The notes: generated by a model not told the origin, from the letters alone. A DNA stretch of 64,000 bases from Bordetella petrii (GCF_017356245.1 NZ_JAFMZZ010000001.1:1116249-1180248); one strand, 5' to 3'. Positions 32,729-41,328 are shown, counted from the first letter of the stretch. Translations and numbers: made by a program.

Positions 32729-32822
32729 GCAATACCCAGACAAAACGCCGTCTTTCGCCTTAAGGTAGTGCCATGGGTGCCAGACACCTATCTAGGCTAT
32801 CTAGTTTCGGGGCGGTTTCGCC

Positions 32823-33245
32823 TCAGCGCAGCAGGTCGTCCTGCGCGGCTTTCAGGTCGTCCTGGGCTTCTTTCAGTTTGCGCAGCGCCTTGTCGATCTT
32901 GTCCTGCCGGCCGTCGCGGCGCGCTTCGGCCAGTTCTTCTTCGCGTTCGGTGACTTCTTCGCGGCGTTCGGCCAGGGCGTCCTGGCGTTCGGCGCGCAGC
33001 GACGCGTCGGTGCACGAGCCGCGCGCCTCGGACAGGGCCTTGCGCAGGCCGGCTTCGCGGCGGCTGTTGCCCTGGGCCTGCGCGGCCGCGATGTCGTTTT
33101 CGATGTGGCAGAACTTGGCCTCGCAGCCGCGCAGCGCGGCGCAGTCCCGGGCGGGGGCAGCGGCCGCGGCGGCGGCTGCGCTGGTGGCCGCCAGGGCGGC
33201 GGCAGCCAGCAATACGGGGAATCGGACAGGCAAACGAACGTGCAT
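32823..33245 (-). CDS. DUF1090 family periplasmic protein (YqjC-like)
   Basis: The 140-residue protein has an Ala-rich signal peptide and then the DUF1090 pattern. This includes CAALRGCEAKFCHIENDIAA with its conserved cysteines, QGNSRREAGLRKALSEARGS with Cys after it, and a long charged C-terminal helix, REEVTEREEELAEARRDGRQ, that is probably a coiled coil. The role is unknown; E. coli YqjC is the best known relative. It follows ubiA by 42 bp in the same direction and may be co-transcribed with it. Confidence 0.88.
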   Translation of the reverse strand: MHVRLPVRFPVLLAAAALAATSAAAAAAAAPARDCAALRGCEAKFCHIENDIAAAQAQGNSRREAGLRKALSEARGSCTDASLRAERQDALAERREEVTEREEELAEARRDGRQDKIDKALRKLKEAQDDLKAAQDDLLR

Positions 33246-33287
33246 GGAGCGTCCTCGCGTGGCGGCACGCCGCGGACGGCGGGGTGC

Positions 33288-34214
33288 CTAGATCAGGGTG
33301 CCGGCCAGCGCCGCCGCCACCAGCAATGCGCCGGTCCAGAGGTTGGCCCGGAACAGCATGAAATTGCGGTCGGGGCGCTGCAGATCGAAGGTGTACAGCT
33401 GCCAGGCCAGGTGCACGGCCACGGCCGCCATGCCTGCCTGGTAGCCCCAGCCCAGGCCCATGGCGTAGCCGCCCCAGGCCCACAGCGCAATGGTAGTGGC
33501 ATAGAAACCGCCGATCCACAGCTTGCCGCGGGCGCCGAAGCGCATGGCGGTAGAGCGCAGGCCCAGCTGCCGGTCGTCGCGCACGTCGACATAGGCATAG
33601 ATGCTGTCATAGCCCACCTGCCACAGCACGGCGCCCAGCCACATGGCGATGCCGGCCAGCGGCAGGAAGTTCTGCGTGTCGGACCAGGCCATCAGCATGC
33701 CCCAATTGAAGCAGATGCCCAGCACCACTTGCGGCCAATAGGTAACGCGCTTGCACAGCGGGTAGATGAACACGAAGGGCAGCACGGCCACCGCCAGCCA
33801 GCGGCTCATTTCGTTGATGAAGAACAGCAGCGAGCCGCACACCAGCAGCTGGCCCAGCAGGAACCACACCGCGTTGCGCATGCTGAGCTGGCCGCTGGTC
33901 AGCGGACGGAAGCGCGTGCGTTCGACATGCTTGTCGATGTCGCGGTCGCACATGTCGTTGACGGTGCAGCCGATGCCGCGCATAAGCAGGGCGCCCAGCG
34001 AGAACACGATCAGGCGGCGCAGGTCGGGCAGGCCGCCGGCGGCCTGGATCAGGGCGGCGATGCACGGCAGCAGGGTCAGCCAGGTGCCGATGGCGCGGTC
34101 CAGCCGGCACAGGCGCGCATAGGGACGCCATGGCCGGGGCAGCCAGCGTTCGACCCAGTCGGTGAAGACGATGTCGTTGAGATCGGGGGATGTGGATTGC
34201 GGCGCGCTCACCAT
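33288..34214 (-). CDS. ubiA: 4-hydroxybenzoate polyprenyltransferase
   Basis: UbiA attaches the polyprenyl chain to 4-hydroxybenzoate in ubiquinone synthesis and lies in the inner membrane. The 308-residue protein has about nine helices. Both Asp-rich prenyl-diphosphate/Mg2+ motifs are intact: GCTVNDMCDRDIDKHVERT and YAYVDVRDDRQLGLRSTAM, with RPLTSGQLS between. The ATG at 34214 is the family-like start (MVSAPQSTSPDLNDIVFTDW). No ubiC is adjacent. An aminotransferase gene lies 68 bp upstream on the same strand. Confidence 0.95.
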   Translation of the reverse strand: MVSAPQSTSPDLNDIVFTDWVERWLPRPWRPYARLCRLDRAIGTWLTLLPCIAALIQAAGGLPDLRRLIVFSLGALLMRGIGCTVNDMCDRDIDKHVERTRFRPLTSGQLSMRNAVWFLLGQLLVCGSLLFFINEMSRWLAVAVLPFVFIYPLCKRVTYWPQVVLGICFNWGMLMAWSDTQNFLPLAGIAMWLGAVLWQVGYDSIYAYVDVRDDRQLGLRSTAMRFGARGKLWIGGFYATTIALWAWGGYAMGLGWGYQAGMAAVAVHLAWQLYTFDLQRPDRNFMLFRANLWTGALLVAAALAGTLI

Positions 34215-34282
34215 GAGGACGATACGGCAGGTAGTGGGCGTTGAAAAGATACGGGCGGCGGCCGGCGCCGCCGCCCGGCGGT

Positions 34283-35482
34283 TCAGTCGTACTGTTTGAT
34301 GAGCTTGCCCAGGATTGCGATGCCGGCGCGGATGCGCTCTTCGGGCACCGTGGCGAAGCTCAGGCGCAGCGTGTTGGCGCGCGGCTTGCCGGCGTAGAAC
34401 GGCCCGCCCGGCACGAAGGCCACGTTCTGCGCCACCGCCTGCGTCAGCAGTTGGGCGCTGTCGATGTGCTCGGGCAGCGTCACCCACAGGAACATGCCGC
34501 CTTCCGGCCGGGTCCAGCTGACCGTGGCGGGGAATTCGCGTTCGATGGCCTCGAGCATGCAGCGGCCCTGGGCGCGGTAGATTTCGCGCACGGTGGGCAG
34601 GTGCTGTTCCAGGAAGCCGTCTTTCACGACTTCGTAGACCGCCATCTGGGTGAGCGTGGGCGTGTGCAGGTCGGTGGCCTGCTTGGCCTGCACGAGCTTG
34701 TCGATGATGCTGCGGTGGGCCGCGATGTAGCCCAGGCGCAGGCCCGGCGCCAGCACCTTCGAGAACGTGCCCAGGCGGATGACGTTGGCGCCGCACTCGC
34801 CGGCCAGCGCCAGCAGGCCGGGCTGGGGTTCGCCGGCGTAGCGCAGTTCGCCGTAGGGGTCGTCTTCGATGATGGGCAGGCCGAGCTGCGCGGCCTGCTG
34901 CACCAGCGCCTTGCGGCGCGCCAGGTTCAGGGTGCGGCCGGTGGGGTTCTGGAAGTTGGGCAGCGCATACAGGAAGCGCGCGCCGGCGGCCAGCTCGGGC
35001 GTGATGGATTCCGGGATCAGGCCGCCGTCATCGGTGGGCACGGGCACGTATTGCGGCTGGTACAGGCTGAACGATTGCAGCGCGCCCAGGTAGCTGGGGT
35101 CTTCGACCAGGATCTTGCTGCCTTCGTCGATAAGCACCTTGCCCAGCAGGTCGAGCGCCTGCTGCGAACCCGACACGATCAGGATCTGGTCGGGGGCCAC
35201 GTTGGCGCCGGCGCGGTTCAGGTCGTCGGCCACCCACTGGCGCAGCGGCGCATAGCCTTCGGTGGGCCCGTACTGCAGCGCGGCTCGGCCGTTGGTGGCC
35301 AATACCTTGTCGAACGCCGCGCGTACTACCTCGACCGGGAACCCGCCAGGGGCGGGCAGGCCGCCCGCGAAAGAAATGACCTCGGGCCGCTCGGTGACCT
35401 TGAGGATTTCGCGGATGGCGGAGCTGGTGAGTTGCTTGGCGCGTTCGGAAAATGCGCACACGGGTTCGAAAGGCTTGTCCAT
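34283..35482 (-). CDS. PLP-dependent class I/II aminotransferase (2-aminoadipate transaminase / LysN-like)
   Basis: The 399-residue enzyme is a fold-type I aminotransferase. Visible motifs are EVISFAGGLPAPGGFPVEVV, LQYGPTEGYAPLRQWVADDL, YALPNFQNPTGRTLNLARRK, IIEDDPYGELRYAGE, the PLP lysine in RLGTFSKVLAPGLRLGYIAA, and the substrate Arg in ANTLRLSFATVPEERI. The pattern is that of LysN/AAT-like transaminases acting on 2-aminoadipate, aromatic or branched amino acids. It has no fused GntR domain. The start at MDKPFEPVCAFSERAKQL is preferred over an 18-residue extension. Confidence 0.9.
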   Translation of the reverse strand: MDKPFEPVCAFSERAKQLTSSAIREILKVTERPEVISFAGGLPAPGGFPVEVVRAAFDKVLATNGRAALQYGPTEGYAPLRQWVADDLNRAGANVAPDQILIVSGSQQALDLLGKVLIDEGSKILVEDPSYLGALQSFSLYQPQYVPVPTDDGGLIPESITPELAAGARFLYALPNFQNPTGRTLNLARRKALVQQAAQLGLPIIEDDPYGELRYAGEPQPGLLALAGECGANVIRLGTFSKVLAPGLRLGYIAAHRSIIDKLVQAKQATDLHTPTLTQMAVYEVVKDGFLEQHLPTVREIYRAQGRCMLEAIEREFPATVSWTRPEGGMFLWVTLPEHIDSAQLLTQAVAQNVAFVPGGPFYAGKPRANTLRLSFATVPEERIRAGIAILGKLIKQYD

Positions 35483-35613
35483 GGAAGGGCTTCTTGACGA
35501 AAGAACGGGAAAAAAAGAGCAAACATTGTCCCACAACGCCGATGCTGCGCCGCACGGCGGGGCGGTGCCTCTAAAATCAGTTGGTTCGATAGTTGCCTGT
35601 ACAGTTACATTTC

Positions 35614-36099
35614 ATGTTCACCGCCACCGACCTGCCCACCGACGACAAGCCCCGTTTCTACGCCGAACTGGCCGCCCAGGCGCGCGCCCTGCTCGACGGC
35701 GAAACCGACCGCATCGCCAACGCCGCCAACTTCGCCGCGCTGGCCTATCAGGCCCTGCCCCGCATCAACTGGGCCGGCTTCTACTTCTACGACGGCCGCG
35801 AACTGGTGCTGGGCCCGTTCCAGGGCAAGCCGGCCTGCGTGCGCATCGCCCTGGGCCGCGGCGTGTGCGGCACGGCGGCCAGCCAGCGCCAGACCCAGCT
35901 GGTGGCCGACGTAAACGCCTTTCCCGGCCACATTGCGTGCGACGCCGCGTCGCGGTCCGAGGTCGTGGTGCCGCTGGTGCGCCAGGGCGAACTGATCGGC
36001 GTGTGGGATGTCGACAGCCCCGAACCGGGCCGTTTCGACGAAGACGACCGCCAGGGCATGCAGGCGCTGTGCGCGGTATTCCTGGACAGCCTGGCCTAG
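35614..36099 (+). CDS. msrC: Free methionine-(R)-sulfoxide reductase (GAF domain)
   Basis: The 161-residue GAF-domain protein is of the YebR/fRMsr type that reduces free L-methionine-R-sulfoxide. The three catalytic-region cysteines are present in FQGKPACVRIALGRGVCGTA and GHIACDAASRSEVVVPL. NWAGFYFYDGRELVLGPFQG and LIGVWDVDSPEPGRFDEDD are typical. The ATG at 35614 gives the usual length; a TTG seven codons upstream is also in frame. It is divergent from the aminotransferase gene, with 131 bp between the two start codons. Confidence 0.93.
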   Translation: MFTATDLPTDDKPRFYAELAAQARALLDGETDRIANAANFAALAYQALPRINWAGFYFYDGRELVLGPFQGKPACVRIALGRGVCGTAASQRQTQLVADVNAFPGHIACDAASRSEVVVPLVRQGELIGVWDVDSPEPGRFDEDDRQGMQALCAVFLDSLA

Positions 36100-36345
36100 G
36101 GTATATTCCCTTCCCATGTTCCCGGCCCATTGCTCCGCTGCCCATTCCCGCGCCCCCGGCGCGGCGGCGCGTTGCATCGGCCTGAAATCCAAAAAACAGC
36201 AGCTCATCTGACCGGAGCAGGCTGTTCCGTCAGATGGGCGACGGAACGGCGGCAATCCGGCGGCGCGGCGCGCTGCGTGTTTTCCTCCTGCATCCCTGGC
36301 ACTTCTGCACGGTTCCCCAAGCGGTCCGACTTGTAGGAGTGTGTC
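36100..36345 (+). promoter_or_regulatory. Upstream region of the DapA-like gene with an 8-bp hairpin
   Basis: This 246-bp spacer contains CATCTGAC (36205-36212) and GTCAGATG (36229-36236), perfect arms with a 16-nt loop, about 110 bp before the next start codon. A good ribosome-binding site, TAGGAG, lies at 36333-36338. The hairpin could belong to an untranslated leader. I could not match it to a riboswitch class. Confidence 0.4.
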
Positions 36346-37359
36346 ATGTCTGTTTCTTCTGCTGCGGCGGTCTTCCAGGGTGTCTGGGTGCCGCTGGTCA
36401 CGCCTTTTTCCGATACCGGCATCGACGGCGGCGCCCTGCGCCGCCTGGTGCGCTACTGCGCCGCCGCCGGCGTGGACGGCCTGGTGGTGTGCGGCAGCAC
36501 CGGCGAGGCGGCCGCGCTGGACGATGCCGAGCAACTGGCGGTGCTGGACACCGTGCTGGACGAGGCCGGCGCGCTGCCGGTGGTGATGGGCCTGGCCGGC
36601 AATCACCAGGGCCACGTGCTGCAGCGGCTGGCCGCCTTCGGCACGCGGCCGCTGGCCGGGGTGCTGGCGCCGGCGCCGTATTACGTGCGGCCCGGCCAGC
36701 AGGGGGCGCTGGCTTACTTCCGTGCCCTGGCCGATGCCTCGCCCGCGCCGCTGGTGCTGTACGACATTCCGTACCGCACCGGCACGCAACTGGATACCGG
36801 GACGCTGCTGGCCCTGGCCCGGCACGGCAATATCGCCGCCGTGAAGGATTGCGGCGGCTCGCTGGACAAGACCGCGGCGCTGATCGCCGACGGCCGCCTG
36901 CGCGTGATGGCGGGCGAGGACTTCCAGGCGCTGTCCACCCTGTGCCTGGGCGGCAGCGGCATGATCGCCGCGGCCGCCCACATCCGCCCCGACCTGTTCG
37001 TGGCCCTGGACCGCGCCGTGCGCGCCCAGCGCCTGGATGTGGCGCGCCGCCTGTTCCATGCCCTGGCGCCGGTGATCCGGCTGGTGTTCGCCGAGCCCAA
37101 TCCCGGCCCGCTGAAGGCCTGGCTGGCCGGGCAGGGACTGCTGCCGGACGTGCTGCGCCCGCCCATGCCGCGCGCCAGCGCGGACCTGGCGGCCAGGCTG
37201 GCGCATGCCGTGGCCGAGCTGGAGCGGCAGTTTCCGGCATCGTGCGGCGCGCCGCCGTGCTACCGCCCCGACTCGAGCCCCAACGGCCGGGCCACGCGCA
37301 GCAATGGCAGCCCCGCGGCCAGCACCGCCAGCCCCAGCAAGGCTCCCAGGCCCGCGTAG
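36346..37359 (+). CDS. Dihydrodipicolinate synthase (DapA) family protein with extended C terminus
   Basis: The protein is a class I pyruvate-dependent aldolase of the DapA/NAL family. It has VWVPLVTPFSDTGIDGGALR, the GSTGEAAALDD loop, the Tyr in VLYDIPYRTGTQ and the Schiff-base Lys in NIAAVKDCGG. The 337-residue length exceeds the usual 290-300. The last 33 residues or so (PDSSPNGRATRSNGSPAAST and following) have no family similarity and run 100 bp into the 3' end of the antisense permease gene, apparently because the normal stop is missing. Whether it makes dihydrodipicolinate or uses another aldehyde cannot be told. Confidence 0.88.
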   Translation: MSVSSAAAVFQGVWVPLVTPFSDTGIDGGALRRLVRYCAAAGVDGLVVCGSTGEAAALDDAEQLAVLDTVLDEAGALPVVMGLAGNHQGHVLQRLAAFGTRPLAGVLAPAPYYVRPGQQGALAYFRALADASPAPLVLYDIPYRTGTQLDTGTLLALARHGNIAAVKDCGGSLDKTAALIADGRLRVMAGEDFQALSTLCLGGSGMIAAAAHIRPDLFVALDRAVRAQRLDVARRLFHALAPVIRLVFAEPNPGPLKAWLAGQGLLPDVLRPPMPRASADLAARLAHAVAELERQFPASCGAPPCYRPDSSPNGRATRSNGSPAASTASPSKAPRPA

Positions 37360-38609
37360 CGCGCGCTGGACCACATCAGCCCGGCGCAGCTCAGCGCGAA
37401 CAGCAGCGGCGTCAGCGGATACAGCGGAACGCTGAACGGACGCGGGCGGCCGGGCTGCAGGCGGCGCAGGCGCCAGACGGCCGCCGCCACCAGCAGCATG
37501 AAGAACCAGAACACCGGCGCCGTATAGGCCACCATGGCCTGCACGCCGTTGTCGGCCAGCGCGCCGAAGCCCACCAGCGCCAGCGTAATGAGGCCCTGCG
37601 CCAGCAGCGCCGCCGCCGGCGCCTGCCCGCGCGCCGACCATCCGCCCAGCCGGCGCAGTGCCGGCACGTCGTCGCCCAGCGCTACATAAACGCGCGCGCC
37701 GGTCATGATGGTGCCGTTGATAGTGCTGAGCGCCGTGCAGCACACCAGCAGGCTGAGCAGCACCGCCGCATGCGGCCCGGCGGCGATCTGCATGACGTCG
37801 GCGCCGACCGCGCTGGCCTGGCGCAGCCCCTGCAGGCCGAACATATCCAGCAGCGCCACGTTGACCAGCAGGTAGATGCCGGTGACGACCGCCGTGCCGA
37901 TCAGCAGCACGCGGCTCATGTTGCGGGCCGGGTCGCGCAGCTCGCCCGACAGGTAGGCCGATTCGTTCCAGCCGCCGTAGGTCAGCAGCACATACACCAT
38001 GCCCAGGCCCAGCATGCTGGCCAGGCCCTCTTGCGGAGGCGGGCTGCTGGCGGCCAGGGCTTGCGCGGGCGCGTCGCCGGCCAGCATGCCGGCCGCCACC
38101 ACCGCCATCAGCGCCGCCACCGTCATCGCGGTGAACGCGATCTGCAGGCGCTTGGTCGGCCGGGTGCCGGCAATGTTCAAGGCGGTAAGCGCCGCCACGG
38201 CCAGCGCGGCGTGCAGCGCCGGTCCGTGGCGGCCCAGGTCGAGCAGTTGCTGGGCGTAGTCGCCGTAAATGAAGGCGACCGCCGCGATGGCGCCGGTCTG
38301 GATCACGGTGCAGCGCGCCCAGGCGAACATCAGGCCGGTGCGCGCGCCCCAGGCCAGGACCAGGTAGCGGTATTCGCCGCCCGGATCGGGATAGGCCGAG
38401 CCCAGTTCGGCATAGCACAGCGCCCCCAGCAGCATGACGGCGCCACCGGCCAGCCACAGCAGGATATACATGGCGGGCGAGCTGGCATGCTGCGCCACCA
38501 GGGGCGGGAAGCCGAAAATGCCGATGCCGATGACCACGCCGACCAGCACCGCCACAGCGTCCAGCACCGACAGGCCGCCGGAGCGGCCCGGCGGGGCGGC
38601 CGCGCTCAT
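37260..38609 (-). CDS. APC superfamily amino acid permease
   Basis: The 449-residue, twelve-helix permease begins LSVLDAVAVLVGVVIGIGIF, a typical APC first helix with the GIGIFG substrate/sodium motif. ELGSAYPDPGGEYRYLVLAW follows in helix 3 and TYGGWNESAYLSGELRDPAR in the middle, as in the LAT/CAT-like amino acid exchangers. It overlaps the exported methyltransferase gene upstream by four bases (ATGA), so both are made from one transcript. Its 3' end overlaps the extended DapA-like gene by 100 bp. Confidence 0.9.
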   Translation of the reverse strand: MSAAAPPGRSGGLSVLDAVAVLVGVVIGIGIFGFPPLVAQHASSPAMYILLWLAGGAVMLLGALCYAELGSAYPDPGGEYRYLVLAWGARTGLMFAWARCTVIQTGAIAAVAFIYGDYAQQLLDLGRHGPALHAALAVAALTALNIAGTRPTKRLQIAFTAMTVAALMAVVAAGMLAGDAPAQALAASSPPPQEGLASMLGLGMVYVLLTYGGWNESAYLSGELRDPARNMSRVLLIGTAVVTGIYLLVNVALLDMFGLQGLRQASAVGADVMQIAAGPHAAVLLSLLVCCTALSTINGTIMTGARVYVALGDDVPALRRLGGWSARGQAPAAALLAQGLITLALVGFGALADNGVQAMVAYTAPVFWFFMLLVAAAVWRLRRLQPGRPRPFSVPLYPLTPLLFALSCAGLMWSSARYAGLGALLGLAVLAAGLPLLRVARPLGLESGR

Positions 38610-39454
38610 CGGGCCTGCCTGCTGGCCTGCCAGCCCTGTTCGGCGCCGTCGGCCGCCAGCGCGACGATGGTGTCGCCGCGCACCTGGCCCACGAACTGCA
38701 GCGGCTTGCCGCCGTCGTCCAGCACCAGGCTCAGGCGGTCGCCGCGCAGCCGGGCCTGCGACACGCCCAGCTGCGCGTCGTCGCGCCGCGCGGTGGCGGT
38801 GACTTTCTGGAAGTGCTGCGCCATCTGCACCGTGATCGGGCCGCCGGGATGCCGGATCTGCCAGGTGCCGGCCACCTTGGCGGGCACGATCCACAAATAC
38901 AGCGACCGGCCGTCCACCGTTTCGTATTGGTCGCTGTCCCAGTCGCCCATGGTGAAAGCGTGCGACACCACCCGCGTGCCCGGCGCCAGGTCGCTGAGAA
39001 TGCGCGGGCGCAGCTTCAGGTTCACGTCGGGCAGCAGGTACATGGTCAGCACGGTGGCTTTCGAGATGTCGGTTTCGAACAGGTTCTGCTGCACGAAGCG
39101 CACGCGGTCCTGCACGCCCGCCTTCCTGGCGTTGGCGCGGGCCTCGGCGATGCGTTCGGGATCGATGTCGATGCCGGTGGCCTGCGTGGCCTTGCGGTCG
39201 CGCACCGCGGCGATGGCGATGCGGCCGTCGCCCGAGCCCAGGTCGATGACGGTGTCCTGCGGGCCGACATAGGCCATGTCCAGCATCTTGGCGACGGCGT
39301 CTTCGGGCGTAGGCACGAAGGGCACGTCCAGTTTGACCGGCTCGGCGGCCTGGACGGGCGCGGCGGCCAGCGCCAGGGTGGCGGCCAGGGCCGCCAGTGC
39401 GTGGCGGCGCGAAAAAACCGGTGATGGGGAAGCTGCGGGACGGGTCGCTGGCAT
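38606..39454 (-). CDS. SAM-dependent methyltransferase with an N-terminal export signal
   Basis: The 282-residue protein carries the class I methyltransferase motif I TVIDLGSGDGRIAIAAVRD, then TGIDIDPERIAEARANARKA and FVQQNLFETDISKATVLTMY. These match the type of small methyltransferases that start with a two-domain form. The first 36 residues read as an export signal with a twin-arginine-like SRRHALAALAATLALAAAPV ending in QAAEP. An exported SAM-dependent enzyme would have no SAM outside the cytoplasm, so the signal may serve as a membrane anchor. It is translationally coupled to the APC permease. Confidence 0.85.
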   Translation of the reverse strand: MPATRPAASPSPVFSRRHALAALAATLALAAAPVQAAEPVKLDVPFVPTPEDAVAKMLDMAYVGPQDTVIDLGSGDGRIAIAAVRDRKATQATGIDIDPERIAEARANARKAGVQDRVRFVQQNLFETDISKATVLTMYLLPDVNLKLRPRILSDLAPGTRVVSHAFTMGDWDSDQYETVDGRSLYLWIVPAKVAGTWQIRHPGGPITVQMAQHFQKVTATARRDDAQLGVSQARLRGDRLSLVLDDGGKPLQFVGQVRGDTIVALAADGAEQGWQASRQAR

Positions 39455-39717
39455 GGCGGGCTCCGGTGGAGGCGCGGGCGGCCTGCAAGCGCCGGCCCGG
39501 CGCGTGGCTTACAAGAAACTGAACAAAATCATGGGTGCTACGCTCGGATCTTTCAATCGTTGTTACGTCTGGTCAAAGCCGCGCACCGCGCCAGTGCGCC
39601 GGGTCCGCGCCATTAGGGCGTATCCGGGTAGGCAGCGGTACGCTTGTGTTCTACAACGCAGCACCATGCAGCCGGTCGCGCGTCGCGCCGGCATACCCAC
39701 AAGGGGAGACACATTCC

Positions 39718-41328
39718 ATGGCCACCGATCCCGGCGGTACCGATCTGGTGTTCGATTACATCGTGGTGGGCGCCGGGTCGGCCGGCTGCCTGCTGGCCAA
39801 CCGCCTGTCGGCCGACGGCGGCAAGCGCGTGCTGCTGCTGGAAGCCGGCGGCCGCGACAACTGGCACTGGATCCACATCCCGGTGGGCTACCTGTACTGC
39901 ATAGGCAATCCGCGCACCGACTGGTGCTACCGCACCCACCCGGACCCCGGCCTGAACGGCCGCAGCCTGGGCTACCCGCGCGGCCGCGTGCTGGGCGGCA
40001 GCTCGTCGATCAATGGCATGATCTACATGCGCGGCCAGCGCGCCGACTACGACGGCTGGGCCGCGCAGGGCAACCCCGGCTGGGGCTGGGACGACGTGCT
40101 GCCCTTCTTCAAGCGCAGCGAAGACCACCACGCCGGCGCCAGCGAATTCCACGGCGGCGACGGCGAATGGCGGGTCGAGCGCCAGCGCCTGTCGTGGGAC
40201 TTGCTCGATGCTTTCCGCGACGCGGCGGCGCAGGCCGGCATTGCGCCGGTATCCGACTTCAACCAGGGCGACAACGAAGGCTGCGATTATTTCGAGGTGA
40301 ACCAGCGTCGCGGCTTGCGCTGGAGCGCGGCCAGCGCCTTTCTGAAGCCGGCGGCCGGGCGCCCGAACCTGCACATCATGACCGGCGCGCGGGTGTCGCG
40401 CGTGGTGTTCCAGAACCGCCGCGCCGAGGGGGTGGCGTTCCGCCTGGAAGACGGCACTGAAAAAATCGCCCGCGCGCGCGCCGAAGTCATTCTGGCCGCC
40501 GGCGCCATCGGGTCGCCGCAGCTGCTGCAGGTGTCGGGCGTGGGGCCGGCGGCCCTGCTGCAGGCCCGCGGCGTGCCGGTGGTGCACGACCTGCCCGGCG
40601 TGGGCGAGAACCTGCAAGACCATCTGCAGCTGCGCATGATCTACCGCGTGACCGGCGCCAAGACGCTGAACGCCATCGCGGGCACCCTGTGGGGCAAGGC
40701 CATGATGGCGGCGCAATATGCCCTGTGGCGGCGCGGCCCGCTCAGCATGGCGCCTTCGCAGCTGGGCGCCTTCGCGCGTTCGGGCCCCGACCAGGCGCGC
40801 GCCAACGTCGAATACCATGTGCAGCCGCTGTCGCTGGAAAAATTCGGCGACGCGCTGCATGCGTTTCCGGCCTTTACCGCATCGGTGTGCAACCTGCGTC
40901 CCACCAGCCGGGGGCATGTGCGCATCACCAGCCCGCAGGCCGACGACCACCCCGAGATCCTGTGCAACTACCTGGCCACCGAGGCCGACCGCCGCGTGGC
41001 CGCCGAAAGCCTGCGCCTGACCCGCCGCATCGTGGCGCAGCCGGCCCTGGCGCGCTACGCCCCCGAAGAATACAAACCGGGCAGCGCCTGCCAGACCGAC
41101 GACGAACTGGCGCGCGCCGCCGGCGACATCGGCACCACCATTTTCCATCCGGTCGGCACCTGCAAAATGGGCGTGGATGCACTGGCGGTGGTAGACCCCG
41201 AGCTGCGCGTGCACGGCCTGCAGGGGCTGCGCGTGATCGACGCGTCCATCATGCCCACCATCACCTCGGGCAACACCAATTCGCCCACCGTCATGATCGC
41301 CGAGAAAGGCGCGCACCTGCTGCGATGA
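39718..41328 (+). CDS. GMC-family FAD oxidoreductase (choline/alcohol dehydrogenase-like)
   Basis: The 536-residue flavoprotein has the FAD motif [20 protein letters not shown]. The GMC signatures follow: [20 protein letters not shown] and [20 protein letters not shown]. The active-site His lies in [11 protein letters not shown] and the C-terminal block is [20 protein letters not shown] enzymes oxidise choline or other alcohols with quinone or oxygen. There is no betB or other betaine gene nearby, so a general alcohol dehydrogenase is as likely as choline dehydrogenase. AAGGGGAG lies 11 bp before the ATG at 39718. Confidence 0.93.
   Translation: MATDPGGTDLVFDYIVVGAGSAGCLLANRLSADGGKRVLLLEAGGRDNWHWIHIPVGYLYCIGNPRTDWCYRTHPDPGLNGRSLGYPRGRVLGGSSSINGMIYMRGQRADYDGWAAQGNPGWGWDDVLPFFKRSEDHHAGASEFHGGDGEWRVERQRLSWDLLDAFRDAAAQAGIAPVSDFNQGDNEGCDYFEVNQRRGLRWSAASAFLKPAAGRPNLHIMTGARVSRVVFQNRRAEGVAFRLEDGTEKIARARAEVILAAGAIGSPQLLQVSGVGPAALLQARGVPVVHDLPGVGENLQDHLQLRMIYRVTGAKTLNAIAGTLWGKAMMAAQYALWRRGPLSMAPSQLGAFARSGPDQARANVEYHVQPLSLEKFGDALHAFPAFTASVCNLRPTSRGHVRITSPQADDHPEILCNYLATEADRRVAAESLRLTRRIVAQPALARYAPEEYKPGSACQTDDELARAAGDIGTTIFHPVGTCKMGVDALAVVDPELRVHGLQGLRVIDASIMPTITSGNTNSPTVMIAEKGAHLLR

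Larger units (their letters stand above)
32346..32788 (+). repeat. 443-bp foldback element with nested inverted repeats (structured RNA or MITE-like)
   Basis: The outer arms are 32346-32375 and 32759-32788 (30 bp, beginning GGTGTCTGGC and ending GCCAGACACC). Inside them are TGGGTATTGC/GCAATACCCA (32406-32415 and 32729-32738, perfect) and a 33-bp pair (32441-32473 and 32541-32573). Smaller hairpins lie at 32489-32506, 32510-32524 and 32574-32616. The outer and inner pairs each have a single imperfection. Both imperfections, 32356 with 32778 and 32468 with 32546, become G-U pairs in a plus-strand transcript. Two copies of the dispersed repeat (32633-32676 and 32695-32728) lie inside. No target duplication flanks it and it has no open frame of note. 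Confidence 0.75.
32147..32822. other. 676-bp gene-free interval between DUF1090 and DUF4148 genes
   Basis: No reading frame here has coding character. From 32147 to about 32345 lies the upstream region of the DUF4148 gene, with an AT-rich stretch at 32240-32300 that probably contains its promoter. From 32346 to 32788 lies the foldback element described separately. It is followed by the direct repeat TATCTAG-gc-TATCTAG at 32789-32804 and the end of the DUF1090 gene. Confidence 0.7.

Noticed and set aside
32346..32788. Foldback element as a classical insertion sequence or integron attachment site
   Set aside because: It encodes no transposase, has no obvious flanking target duplication (left flank CCGGCAC, right flank TATCTAG), and lacks attC-type core sites.
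32789..32804. TATCTAG-gc-TATCTAG direct repeat as a target-site duplication of the foldback element
   Set aside because: Both copies lie on the same side of the element, so they cannot be its flanking duplication.
36100..36345. Possible riboswitch before the DapA-like gene (lysine or other)
   Set aside because: Only one 8-bp hairpin is evident, and I could not match conserved bases of any riboswitch class, so it is listed only as a leader hairpin.
35605..38457. A 950-codon open frame on the minus strand
   Set aside because: Compositionally biased antisense frame of the fRMsr and DapA-like genes and an out-of-frame reading of the permease; no motif or start signal supports it.
36234..39272. 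A 1012-codon open frame on the plus strand across the DapA-like, permease and methyltransferase genes
   Set aside because: It is an artefact of high GC: the translation is Arg/Gly/Ala/His-rich with no domains, and three well-supported genes occupy the same DNA in other frames.
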